NCBI GenBank assembly: GCA_016802295.1 | Contig: JAESIW010000020.1 | Coordinates: 4,998,821-5,062,820 of the forward strand | Direction of reading: 5' to 3' | DNA length: 64,000 bases | Origin: Brachionus rotundiformis | Taxonomy: Eukaryota > Rotifera > Eurotatoria > Ploima > Brachionidae | Shown here: piece after piece, positions 1 through 13,948 of the stretch | How the letters are laid out: the number at the start of each line of letters is the position of its first letter | How positions within the stretch are numbered: the first letter of the stretch is position 1 | Position numbers and translations under genes: made by a program | Notes under the pieces: generated by a model | The model's input: only the letters and a program-made list of their open reading frames with translations | Told to the model about the DNA's origin: nothing | Databases searched by the model: none

Positions 1-3000
1 TTTGAATTTATAAAATTGGCGCATGCAAATTTTAAGTTATTTCTCCAAAGCGCTTAGCAAACACGCATTTGCACTACACTTCATAAAGCGTATACACTTG
101 GGATTTTAATTTGTAAAAAATAATTAAAATTGAGCCGATGCTGGTCGTGATTGGTAAAACTATTTGTTCTATTCAAGCTCAACATGTCATAAAACTTAAT
201 TTGTTTTTCTCTTTTATTCTGAACATTCAGAACTCCTTGTCGACTTACCAATGTGAAAATACCACGACAATTAAATAATTTTTAACAAAAAAATTAATAA
301 TAAATTAATTTTTAATATTTATTAGTTTATTCTATTAAATTTTTTCGAATTTTTTCTTAAAATTAATATTTTACAAACAAGATGGCTAAAAAGAAGGCCA
401 TAGGCGTCCAAAAATGCCATTGAGTCAAAATCCTTAATTATTTTTCAAATAAAAAAAAAATATGTATCCTATTTATGCTACTATTTAAATTTAAAGAACT
501 GGGAGAAAGTTAATTAATTACTATTGTTTAAAAACTAATCTCAATCCTCAAGTTTGAGAATTCTTTGAATATCACCTTAAGGTAATTAAGGCCTTTATTA
601 TAACTAATCCGATAAAGAGCAATTATATGTTGCCAAACTTTCAACAAAATTTCTAAAATGGTACCAAAAATACAGCATAAAAGTAATAATTCTGAAAGCT
701 GTTTTTGAATCAGTTGTGGAAACTAATGAATTATTATTTATGGTTCTGTTCTCTATGTACCAAACATTACTACGCTCTCAATGCTCTTATCTCTAAAACA
801 TAGTATCTAAATGCCAGTTAATCATCAAAGGTAATAACAAAAATTTAACTTGAGATTACTTCTAGATTTATCAGTCAAAAAAAAAGATATTAAATGATAA
901 TTTTTTAAACCAAAAATAATTAAAGTTTAAAAATCAGACTTGTTTGGATTAGTTTAAACAAATAGTTTTGACAATATGAAGAAACATTTGAGACAAATAG
1001 ACAATTTAAAATAGCTAGAGAGAAATAATGTCGCCATACTCTGTATTTACCTATGCATTATAAATTATTCACGGTCATAATTTTTTATATATTCTAAATT
1101 TTTAACGTAAAAAAAGTGTTTTATTTAGTGTTTTGTATTATTTAGCCCATAAAAAAAGTTCATATATTGCCTTAAAATGTGACACATGTGCACATACTCA
1201 CAAATTATGCATTTTAATGGTCTAATTCGTTTAAGCCATGTTTTTAGACCAAGTTTACCTAAAAATTAATCTCTAAATTCAGCTTAAAGTCTTGTCTTAA
1301 TTTCATTTTGGTTAAAAATACTAAATATTAAAAAAAATTGAATATTTTGAAGGCACTAATCAGTTGTTTGATTAATTGAGACTATGATATCTATTATGCA
1401 ATGTCATTGATTTGAATGTAGGAAAATTTGATTGCATAATTTCTTATTTCGAATTAATTAAGCTTTTAAATTAGTAATAATAAGGAAATTTTTTTTTAAA
1501 TTGGAAAAATTGATTTTAAATGATGAAATAGTTGAATAAAATTTTGGATGACTTTGATGAATAACTAAAATAGAAAATAAAATAATACAGATGCAAAAAA
1601 TTATCAATGATAAGGAAAAATACCAAATGACACCAAGAGGTGAAGAAAATTGTAGTTTCTGTATTCAAAGCTAGTTTAATTTTTATTCTTTGGTAAAAAT
1701 TAAATTGAGCAGAAATTTCTTTCATAATCTTAAGAAAATAAAATTTATTATTTCAATTTATGCTTTTTATTATTTCAATTTGTTTAGTAGAATTAATTGA
1801 TATTGATTTTTGCGTTTGCTTGTAAAAACCATATCTGCCTATATTTAAAAATAAAACTAATATTTTTTAAACACCTAATTAAAAGAGAATCAAGTTCTTT
1901 TTTAAAAATATTTTACATATTTATTATGAATTAATCAAACCACTTAATCAGTATCAATAATTGTAATGTTGAAAAATAGTTAAAGGTAAAATAAAGAAAC
2001 AGATTCAAACTGTTTAATTAAAAGGCTTCTTAAATAAAAAATTTAGAGTTAACATTAAATTTTATTTTGGTCGATACACAGTAAATAAATGCTTATTCGA
2101 AGCCTTAATAAAAAAATAGATTTGTTAAAGAAATTGAAAAAACTGGATTATTCAGTGATTGATTAAGGCTAAAAAGAACGGCATTTACGTAATAATGAAT
2201 CTCTGTGCCTAAAAAAATAAACTAAGGAAACAAAGGTTTATTTTGTATAAAATCTCATGTTAATATTTAAATACAAGTTCAAATATACTCCTCTCTTTGT
2301 TTAATAGCTATTAAAAATAATAAAATAGAAATTTCGTTTAATTTTATTTAATTCACCTTTTTATTTTGCCTATTACAATTTTTTTCTTTGGCTTTTACTT
2401 AAATGTAAGGAATCGTTTAAATAAAAATAAACTTAAATTTTAATAAAAAAATTTTATACATTTCGTTATTCTGTTAAAGTTTTTTTTTCAAATTAGACAA
2501 ACTTTAACTCAAATGTCGACATCTTAAAAATATCATTTTAAAAAATGTTCAGATAAACCCTTAACTTAGTCGTATTGAGTTGATTATTAATTTTTTTCCA
2601 AAGACTGAAATTTTTATTAATTGAATATAATAAAAGTTTGCGTGATCTTAGAAAGTTTAGTTTAAAAAATAATATTTTATGGATAAAATTATATGAAATT
2701 CATCAATACAAAACTATGAAGCAAAATTTTCTGTTTATAATTAAAATCTGATTTGATATTTTGCCCTATTTATACATATATTTATAAATAGCATCATTAA
2801 AAAAGTATTCCTTAAATTGGCTACTAAAAGAAAAAAAGCATTTTGTTTTTTATTAAAACTCACAATAAAGACAATTAATTACCAAGATAATATCCCATTT
2901 AAAATGTCATGTGTCTAACTTACGCCAAACATTTTAAAAATTTCCCAATTGACTTTTTCATTTAGAACAAGAATTGTTTTAACAAAAAAAAATCTCTCTA

Positions 3001-6000
3001 ATTAATTAACTAATGTTATTTTTGAATTGTTTTCCATTTAATTAAAACTGAATTTAAATATTTAAAAAAATTAAATTCTAATAAAATATTAATTGTATGG
3101 TGATCAATAAGAATGAAATTATAAAATAAATTTATATAATTTTTTATCTCTATTAGTGTGAGGTAATAGTTAAGACTTTGGCAAAAATCTGCCAACATTT
3201 CTAAACCCTTGATTTGAACTAGCAAAATTTTATTTTCACCTAATCGAACTTAATTTTTAAGGACAAACTTTAATATGCTTTATTCTACAAGTTCTTCTCT
3301 AAATCTATAAGTGAAAATAATTTAATTTTAGATTATTAAATGAAACGCATGAATAGTTCCATCATGTCAAAAATGGTTCAAAAAAAATAATCGATTTTAT
3401 GCTAAATATCAAAAAAATTGAAAAGCATACTTTCAATTGATCTTTTAGACAGGCCAGGATATTTAGAATTTTTTTCTAATTTGATTCACATTCTATCAAG
3501 TTTAGGCCAAAATACTTTCAAATCCGTGGAGAAATTCTCGGTTTATATATATTGATTAATTACTGTAATGGCAAGCCACACTGTGTCTAACAAGCTATTA
3601 AGGAAAATAAATGAAAAATTTGTAAATATATATACTAATTTTTGTTTATATACAATAATCGAGAATACAAATAAAACAAGCAAATAGTGGCGATGAAGGA
3701 AAATAGATACTTAAGCCAATGATGATAATTATTTGCTTGAATTGATTGAAGCCTTAGAAACAAAGGCGTTTGTGGTATTTGGTTTGAGATATGGGTCGGT
3801 TTTGAACGAACTTGAAGTCTAATCGATTTCAATGTTTGCAAATAATTATTTCTTAATTGAACGAATAAAGCTTTTTGACTTGGAAATTTTGTTGCTTTAG
3901 GTGATCAGTCGAGTTTTGGACAGTCTAAAATCTTAATTAAGAGCTTAGAATTTTTTTTTTCAAAATAGACAAAGCTAAGTTTATTAGACATAAACCTTAT
4001 GCGGTTTAAAATTTTTTCGACGACTGACCATTATTTTTGTTGACTAACATGTTTAAGATAATAAATAATTCTATTTGAATAGGGTTTAACTTGAAATTTT
4101 AAATTAGTCATGTTACTTAAAATTTATCTTATCAAAATTTATATATAATAGAGTCTAATTAGGACTGAATTTTAGTTGACATAGGCCGTATAAAAAATTA
4201 TTTATCCGTCATAGTATACCCATCAGATTATTTATCGATCGGTCCTCAATTTAACACCACTCACTGTCAGAACAACTCAATTCAACACCATCATTAATTC
4301 AGACCTCTTGTTTAAATGATACCACAATACTATATTACTGAATAAATTTCATAATTTCTATCTATTTTAATAGAACTAATTTTAAAAAACAACTTAACTA
4401 CAAATAAATAGCTTTTTATTTTATCAATAAAAAGACTTGTGTTAAAAATTGAGAGTGCTAGTTTTAACCAAAATTAGTCATGAGCAGCAAAGTTGGAAAC
4501 TTGTTTTCATAGTTGATGGGTTTTACGGTAAATTTTAAAAATATAAAGCTCATTGGACCTGAATGTTAAAATTTCCAATTAATTTAAAAAAAAATGACCC
4601 GAAAAAAATTTGATATAAAATATCAAATGACAGTATAACTTAATAGCTTGTCTAAAATTAGATTGTAGAATAACTATGACTAAGTCAATAATTTTATTCA
4701 ACTTAATGAAATGAAAAAAAATCATAAAAACAAATTTTATTATTTTATTATTACCTAAGTCATTAAAATAAATTTTTTTCAATTTGCTTGATTATTCATT
4801 AAATGGCTTTAAGCTCTTCTTGTAATGTAATTCCCTCATCTAAATGATTGATTGCTTTAAGGATTATTACTGCTTAATTTAATTTTGCTTGAAATTCGAT
4901 TCGATTATGTGATTGTGTTTACACAAGGCACCCCTAAAATTTTTTTACAAGGTTATCAGATAAAATTTTTATTTTTCTAGTGATTTTAACTAATGATCTT
5001 GCTGCTGTTTTATTTAAAAAAACACACAATTAATTTGCATTCATAGATAAAAATATAAACTTAATTTCGTCTAAAATATACTCAATAAAATTGTTCTTAA
5101 AGTGTATTTTTGTTTTAATTTGATTAACTCGGCTTGACTTGAAACAAAACATTTAAACAAAAACTTACATTGGCTTAATACGAAATTTAATAGTTCATAG
5201 ATAATACTTTCTAATACCTCATAGTGGAGAGTTTTTATAATCTGATCCATCTAAAAGTACGATTGTGGAAAGAATTTCTTGACCCTAAGGAAAACAAGTT
5301 TTTTCTCATAATTAAAATTAACTTTTTCTCGTAGAATATTATGACACAATTTTAATCCCTTCTCATACGAGTGTTAAACCCTTTTTGAACATGTCATTTT
5401 AAACTAAATATTATCTAAATAATATTAAAAAATTTGAAAAAAAAATATATAAAATTTATCAGAGGCAAATATTTTGAAATATTTTTAATTGGATTTTCTG
5501 GTTTCAAGAGATAAAAATTAAGCACTTCAGAATGATACGAATATAATATGTAATTAAATTTTACTTTGAAAGCTTTTTATTAGCTATGTATAAACTAGAA
5601 TTCCATATTTAAGCAATTAAAAACTCGTATGATAAACAAAAATATATCGTTTGAATTAAAAATCCAAATGTTTTTTATAAAATTCTAATTCAGATCCTAC
5701 CATTTCGGATTTTCAAAAAACCTAGTTAATAAAAGAGTCCAAAAATTTACTTCTAATAGGTAAATTAAATAAATTTTTAATACAAAATCTTGAAATATAA
5801 TTTTGACCTTAAATATTTCTATTTTTGTTTTGTTTAAAAAAGTGTCACATCTATCATCATCTGAAATTAATCAGGTTATTTAGCCAAAGGTCATTATTGA
5901 TAAATAGGAAAATTTGAAATTTGGAAAATTTCTTATCCTTTAAGAATATGTGAAACAAAGTGAAGATATTCATATGCATATGATTCTTTCAATTTAGACT

Positions 6001-9000
6001 AATTTGAATCATTTAAAATTTAATTAACTAACCATGAGAAAATTTGTATTTTTTAATTCAAACGCTTGATAAAATATCTCACTGATAAATTTAAAATCAT
6101 GTCCTCAGTCCTGATCTGCGGTTGCTTTTAAAATCGACCTATTTGAACAGGGTTAAATTTTCAAGATCTACGTGACAAAAATAAAATTAAAAAAAAATTT
6201 TTTAACTTGAAAACAATTACTTGACAAGTGCTTAAATTAATTTAGAGCCTTTTTGTTTTTTCTAGTTTTTTTTCTAGAAATCTTAAACTAAATTAGCTAA
6301 GAAGAATAAAATATCAGTAAGATAAAAAAAGCTTTTCAGTGAATTTTATAATTTTTGATTTTTACACATTCGTATTAATAACTATTTTTTGAAATTACAC
6401 CTTGATTATCTTATCTAAAAATAAAAATACTATTATGAGAGGAAAATTTTAAAAAATTATAATTTCGATTTGTTATTGAACGAAAATTCAATTTAAATAT
6501 TTTCATGATAAAAAAAGAGTAGTTCTAGACCCAGTCCATTTAATTAAATAATTTAAATTAAAAGAATTTCTTGTTCTAATTATTTTTCAATTTAAAAAAA
6601 GTTAATTTTTTTTTTAAATTAAAAACTGATAGACTTTTATCTTTAGGATCATAAGCTAAACTATTAAAAACAAATATTTTCATCTATGCAAAAATAAACA
6701 AAAAATGCTTACTATATTAGATTATTAAGCTTAGATTTCATAAAAAAACGATCAAATTATCTGTCAAAATCAAATTTGAAGTAATGAAAAATCTAAATAA
6801 CTTGATAATTTTGTTTATGTAGCGAATCGTTTATTTAAACTGACAATCGAATAGCCTAAGCAAATCCAGAACGACCAGCAAACTAGATCGATTTTTTCAT
6901 TTTCATATCATGATTAAGATTTTTGAATTAATTCCAAGATTTAATAAAACTCAAGAGATTTTTTATTTGAATAACTAAATGGCAGAATATCTAAAAATAA
7001 AAACAATTTATAAAAATAAAAAACATTGCATGCAAGTTCAAAAGAGACCCTGATTCAGCTATAAATCAAATAACTCAAACCATTGAAATCAGATTATCCT
7101 CAACAACTTTAACTTGTTTACCAATTTAAAATAATTTTTCAGATATTTGGATTTTAAGTGGCATTTATTTGAAATTTATTCGAAAATAATCGATCATTTT
7201 GGCAAGCAGATATCTTCCTTGAGCTATCTACTTTGGTTTTATCTTTAATTACTTATGAGCAAAAACAAATAAAGGAACAAATATTCGTTATCTATAATAT
7301 TTTGATTAGAATTTAATTTAATTTAGAAACTGATAAGTTTTAAATAAAACATATTCATCTCAAGTTACTTTTTAATTTTTTAATTTTGAATTTAACTGTC
7401 CAAAATTAGAATGCTTAATTGACAATAAAAACCAAAAATATTTTGAAAAAATTGAAATTTTTAGACTTTTTATTTTCAATTATCTATAGTCAAACTATAC
7501 TTTTTATGTGAGAAAAAAAACTTGGTAAAATTTCTATCAAAAATATTTCTAATCCAATAAATCAAGATAAATGCACTTAAGTAAATGTTAAGAACATTTA
7601 ACCTTAAAGAACTTGAGATAAATTTTATTTATCTTTTCTAGGTTAAATCGGTTCTTTGATACAAAACAAACTGGAGGAATTTCAAATGGTTCTTTATCGA
7701 CGGAAAAATAAATCACGACTGGAGTTATTCTTATTAAAAGCTTATAGTTAAGAACTCAATGTAAATGTTAATTAATGAGTTGAGTCCAATTTCTTTGTAA
7801 AATACCAGAAGCAGCGCGAGCCTAAAATTTAGTTCTTATGTTTTTCCTCAATCTATTCGTCATTCTAAAATAAACAAAAATTGATTGAAAATCGCCCAGT
7901 TTTGTTTATGGACCTAGTTATTCAGCACTGTTTTGTTAATTTTTCTAACTAGTCTTTTAAAAATTTAATACCGTTCTCAAAAATTTTAAAATTTTGCTTT
8001 TCTAAAGCTTCTTTTAGTTTTAAATACTTCATCTTAATTAAATTCTGATTGTTATTTTGCTAATTTTTTTGAGGTTACTAATACTCTTAAACACATAAAG
8101 TATCCAGTGTATCATATTTCGTTATATCAAGTTTAAAAGTAGCCACAAATTTTACACTCACATTTTAAATTAGGAAAATAATAGCTAATTATTGATCTAG
8201 GTCTTTTATTTCACAACGAATCAAGCAATTTATAAAACATGACAAAATTTTATTTACTAAGAAAATTAAATTATAATTAACTCTTTAATAAAACTAAAAA
8301 AAGTATTAAAATTTTTAATTAGTAAATGTTATGATAATATTTTTTCTCATTAGATGATTTTACTCTCAAGATAATTTGTATAATTTTTCCATCCAAAGCC
8401 TAATCGAGTTTCTATATAAAACAAATAAAAAAGTAAATTTTTATATAGATTGATAATTACATTTTACTAATATCTAGCACGTACTATATATTACTTAATC
8501 GATAAAATAATTATTTGCTCTCATTAAATATTTTTCCTTTGACTAAAATAAAATAAGCTATTAAAATACAGCTGATTTCTGATTAATTAGTCCCAAATAT
8601 TTTTATTCAAAAGTAAATATTTATTTATTAAAATTGCATGATATAATAATACATAGATGCTTAACTAGAAGAGAAGATAGATTTTTTATTTTTAAGTAGA
8701 AAAGAGCCAATAATCAAAATATAAAGTTCTATTCATTCTAAATAAAATGAATTTTTATCTAAAACTTGAGTAATCGACAAGAAATAATTAATTTTGACTA
8801 AAAAGGATGTTTAGTTTGTTTTTGTTCAAAATCTTTTGGAAAAAAATTCGAAAAATTCATCAGAAATTTAAAATAGATTGTGTTTAGATTTTCTTTTAAT
8901 CAGCCTGAATTGATTTAATAGCTTGGGGATCGAGCAAGTAAGAATAATAAGATCTCAGACATTCAAATGGCATTTAAATTCCATTCAAAATTTCTTAGCC

Positions 9001-12000
9001 AAAATTCTTTGTCTTTGATACTACAAAGCTTACAAATAAAAAACTAATTTAGCCTAAATTTAGATTATACAATCTTTAAAAAAACAAGTTGTGTTTTAAA
9101 AACTAATCTTGGCTTTCATTGAAATAATCTTGGGCTTATGTTCACGTTTACTTCAACTCTGACTGAGTTGTGTAACTTGGTAATTATTTCATTTTCTAAT
9201 GATAATGAATTACAAGATATAGATAATGAATTAGTAATTATAGTTTTTAAAGTTTGACACAATATTTAGCTTGTATTTGATAAATTAGAATTTTTTGTTT
9301 AATAGAAGTGCCTTAGGCATTCAAATTTTTACATGATTATTTTCTTTCATATCAGAAAATCACATAGTTTCTTTTATTTTATAATTATTGTTTCTATTTT
9401 TTCACTCTTCACCAAATTTTGACCCATTATAGAAATATTTTAATTAACTAGGAATATAGTTGAATTGGAAAATCATAAATTTCAAAAATGAGAAAAATAG
9501 AGTAAATTTTAAATCACATAAAATTTATGTCAAGCGCTTGGCTTCCGATAAAAGGTGTCCTAAATTGTTTTGATCAATTTAAGCTCAAAAATGACCTTAA
9601 GATAACTTAAAGAGAAAATCTCAGTGTTGTTATTTAAAAATTAAATAAACGAAAAAGTACGAAAATTAGTTAAGCTTTAATTTTCTATAATTTCTTCTAG
9701 ATAAAAGAGTACAAAATATTATTTTTTAATAATTATTAAAGTCTAGGAACCGGATAAATTCCGGAATTTAACAATACATTTTAGAGTCACCCTAATTCAC
9801 AAAATTTACAATTTTCTTAGCAAAAATGGTTTAAAGGTAAAAACAAAACAATAAATTTATTAAGTAAAAAGATGATATAAAACTAGAAAAACAAAACTTA
9901 ATATGAGATTTATGAACCTTGAAAGAGACACATTAAAAAGCGGGCGGTTGCTTTTATATTATTTTCGACAAACGAAATAAAAAGCTTGGGTTACTTTGAG
10001 CGATTAGGTTACCAACTAAAATGAGGCTAAAAGCTAAATATTAAATATTATTTTTGGTTTTTAATTTTGTTTGTCAATAAAACTATGCCCTAATACCCTT
10101 GGGATTTCCATCAACGTGTAATTACTTTCCAAGTTCTAATATTTAAGGATCAATCTACGATGATATAAATTTTTTGTGTTGTTTCAACTAAATGAAATGA
10201 ACTAGGTTGGAAACTTTTTAAGGCTACTATTATCTTACGCAAGCTTTAATAGGTTATTTAAAAACCAAAATAAATATTGTTAAATAAAGAACTGCTTCAA
10301 CCAATACTTAAAATATTTAGAAGAAGATTTAGGACTAAGTGCAGAAAGAGATAAGATAAGGTGAATTTTTCCGGCCTCACAAGTTCTAAAATATATCCAA
10401 ATAACCACAAATAGTATTTAATTAGCCAAAACTTGGTATTGTCTCAATTAAATAGTCTAAGATTTTTAAAGTAGTACTAAATAGAAAACTATTCAAGAGC
10501 TTTTAAAGCTTTAAAATTTTAATTTATGCTTTCAGCTTCGTCTATGCTCATAAACGGTATAATTAATTTAGTCCATAAAGGATAAAATTAATTTTGTTGA
10601 CAATTATTCTCAATATGATTCGGAAATATAAAAAATAGCTAAAGAATTTCACCAAAAAGCTTGATATAGAATCCATAAAATTTTACTTTGAATCATTAAC
10701 CTATTATCTAAGCAATTAAATTTTATTACCATTTTAAAAGTTTTAAATTGGACTAGTAAGAATTATTGGCAATTATAAAGGTTATTTGAGGGTTTAAAAA
10801 AATGGTTTAAAGACGGTTTTACCAAAAAATATTAAATTTAAAATAATCGAGAAAAACTAAAATAACCAATTTGTAAACATTAAATTAAAAATTGTTTTTT
10901 TATTTTCTTAAACTTTATAAAATTTCACAAATTGAAAATTTTTAAAAGAAGCAAATAATCTTAATTTATGAAATTTAAATATTAATTAATTATCAATCGA
11001 GTTTAATTTCTAGTAAGATATTGCGTAATTTTAAATAAAATAAGACCTTTTTCTAAGCCAAGATATGATACAACCATTTTTAAAACGAACTCAATCAAAA
11101 TTTAGAAATATTTGTTTTAATTTTTACTTCTTCAAAAGTAATTGAATGAAAAGTAATTACGATAAAATGGCTTCTTAAATTAAATAGTAAATAGAGTTTT
11201 TATTTTTAGTCGTTTTTTATTTTGGGACCTGAAAGGCTTCTCGATTTTCAAATTACCCTTTTATTTTTACTACAGAATTGTATGCCGGGAAAAAGAATTT
11301 TGACCAAACCTAAAGGAAAAAAAATTAATTTATTTTAAAAATAATTTAATTACTAAAAATTGTTGTTAATTTGTCATCAGATATATTTAATTGTTCTAGA
11401 GATACGAAATCAAATTTAATATTTTTTAAAATGCTTCTAAAATTCTTGACATAAAATTTTATTTTTTTAACCAATTTATATTTACACTGGATTATATAAA
11501 ATCACTTTTTATATTTGAATTAAAATTTAATTTTTTGGTAGCTAAGCAAATAAAGAATATTTTAAAAACTGCTTTATTTGTTTTCTAATTTTTAATTATA
11601 AATTAAACTAAGAAACACAATTATTAGAACTGTTCAATTATTAGCAATAAATCTCCTGAATAAAATTCCCTTTAGGCCTTTTACCATATAATTCCATAAG
11701 TGATTTACAAATTTACTGCACAATATTCACTTTTTTTTAATTTGCCTTTTTCGATTTACCTTTTTAAACTAAGTAGGTAATAATCGATTTTAGTAATAAA
11801 TTGATCTTTGTTTGAAATTTTTACTTATTAAAACATTGACTGCTATTTTTCCGCTGTTTTTCCTTATTTTATTCCAATCGATTCCGGATAAAAATTAATT
11901 TTAAATTCTAATTTTTTTAAACTCAAAGTAATAATAAAACTCCTTTCCTTTATTTGACTAATTTTACTCCAAGAAAATTATATCAGATTCATTGATTGCT

Positions 12001-13948
12001 ATACTTTACCACTAGAGCTTATTTTTTAATTTTTAATTAACATATATTTAATGATAAATTAAACATCTACATTTTTTTTAAAATAATTAAAGATTATATT
12101 AAAATTGATAATTCTGATTTGAATTTTTCTATCTGAATATAAATTAATCGTTTAATTATTAACGAGAAAATAATTTAACAAGAATAATCGATTTTGAATA
12201 ACTTGTTAATTACTTACTAAAGTAATACTAAAAATTTTATTCTTTTTAAAAGTCATTTCTCTTTACTTTATTTTAAAAAATCATTATATTAATATTCAAT
12301 AAACTTTGTAATCGAATTTCTTCCTAAAAAAATTATTTTTTTTAAATGAAATTCAACTGGAGTCAAGATCTGTTGTCTTTGGTCATCAAAATAAGAGAAA
12401 AAAAAATTTGTTATAGTTAGCTTAAGTAAATAAAATTTCTAGCTTGATTTTAAATTCGGATTCTAATAATTTTAAAACCTGGCGCAAGCTTATTGACTAA
12501 GCTACTAGATTTTAGTCTCTAGTATTTTTCAATTTTTATTTACAAATGCAAAATTTCAATCAAATCAGATAAAGCCACGGTCTAATTCAAAAATTCCTCT
12601 GTCGGTAGTTCGGCAAGAGTCTTCATATGGTCTTAAACCTCAAGAAAATTATACACATATTAGAAATTGATTCAAGACGATGATGCCAATCAAACTCATT
12701 TGCAAATGCTCAATGAAACAATTCCAGTCTAAGCAAATTGAACATATTTACGCTTAAGTTAAAGACTGATCTCTGATTATTTATACAGACCTTTTAATGT
12801 AATAATTAATTAGAATCATACTTTCGACTGGTTTTCATATTTCAATGCAAAGGTTTCCATACAAATAATTTGCACGACTTAGTTAAGTGTAAATTTCTTG
12901 CTAGTTTTTTATGAAATATTAAAACAAAAAATAGCTAAAAGATATTTGTATAATGTTGTCAATTAAATTAATTTATAAATTTTGCTTAATAGAAAGTATT
13001 CAAAAACTTCAGGCCACACAATTCTAGTTTAAATACCATTTTTTTAAAATAAATTATTTAGAAAAAAAAGTGTTAAATTTAAAAAAATAAAAATTAAATT
13101 TCAACAATCTATTAACTAAATTATTAACTAAAATTTTAGCTCTCTATTTCTTAATTCTAACTTTTTAAACTCGTTTAAATTTGAATATTATATTCGCCTA
13201 AGATTCAATTCTTTATCTACTACCTCACTTTCAAAATAATGACCAAACTGTGGTTTCATCCCCATTTATGACAAAAGATAAAAATCTTATCTAGAATACC
13301 AATAAGTCTGTCTGTAACTACAACTATGAATGGTAAAAATTTTTTGACTATTTTTACTTTTTCATAATTATTATTTTAAATGAGCTTAAACTAAAAATGT
13401 TAATCTAAAAAGAGCATTTTTGAACACAGACTCGTAAAAACTGCTTATTCGATATAAATACATCTAAAATATTAAAAAGTTATAAAATTGTTTCAATTAA
13501 GATTATATCTTTTCATATTTAATATGATAAAATCATTTTTTTACGTAAAAAATATAATGAAAAATTAGTATTTAAACTCTTTAAAAAAAATACGAATTTT
13601 CATGCATAGAGTTATTCATTAAAGAACAATATATATTTAATCAGTTTGAAATGATATTTATTAATTATCCACCTATGGTCAGTTGAATGGAATTTTTAAC
13701 TCCTTTTGTAATGAACTTTCTGCCTTTTTCATTATAAACTAACAACTAGAAGATAAATTTGAATGGTTTTCCTAAATATAATTAATTGCACAGCGTAGAA
13801 ATAACTCGTTATATCAAAGTATATAACTTTTTTCAAAATCTAATCTTAACTTAGTTATCTAATCGCATATTTTTTTACCAAATCGATAAGGAAGATTTCT
13901 AATATTTTATTAAAAATTTTAAAAAAATCAATAATCAATCACATTCAA
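1..13948. other. Gene-poor AT-rich block
   Basis: I see no confident gene in this 14-kb stretch. Open frames are short and the sequence is dominated by A/T runs. A few islands of more even composition could be exons or old repeats. Two lie on the minus strand at about 130-205 and 377-434. The second is preceded by a TTAAG acceptor and followed by a GTAAAA donor. Another is near 12540-12740, where both strands give protein-like but short readings. A 68-codon minus-strand frame at 3635-3841 has no recognisable motif. The block could be intergenic space or large introns of a gene running off the left edge. Confidence 0.55.

Noticed and set aside
377..434. Possible CDP-alcohol phosphotransferase (EPT1/CEPT1) exon
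   Set aside because: The similarity around LFSHLVCK is too short and no neighbouring exon supports it.
3635..3841. Minus-strand 68-codon open frame in the gene-poor block
   Set aside because: No motif, no splice context and no recognisable relative; the length is possible by chance.
12540..12740. Exon-like island with short readings on both strands
   Set aside because: Three different frames look equally plausible, splice sites are weak and no family is recognised; noted only as an island.
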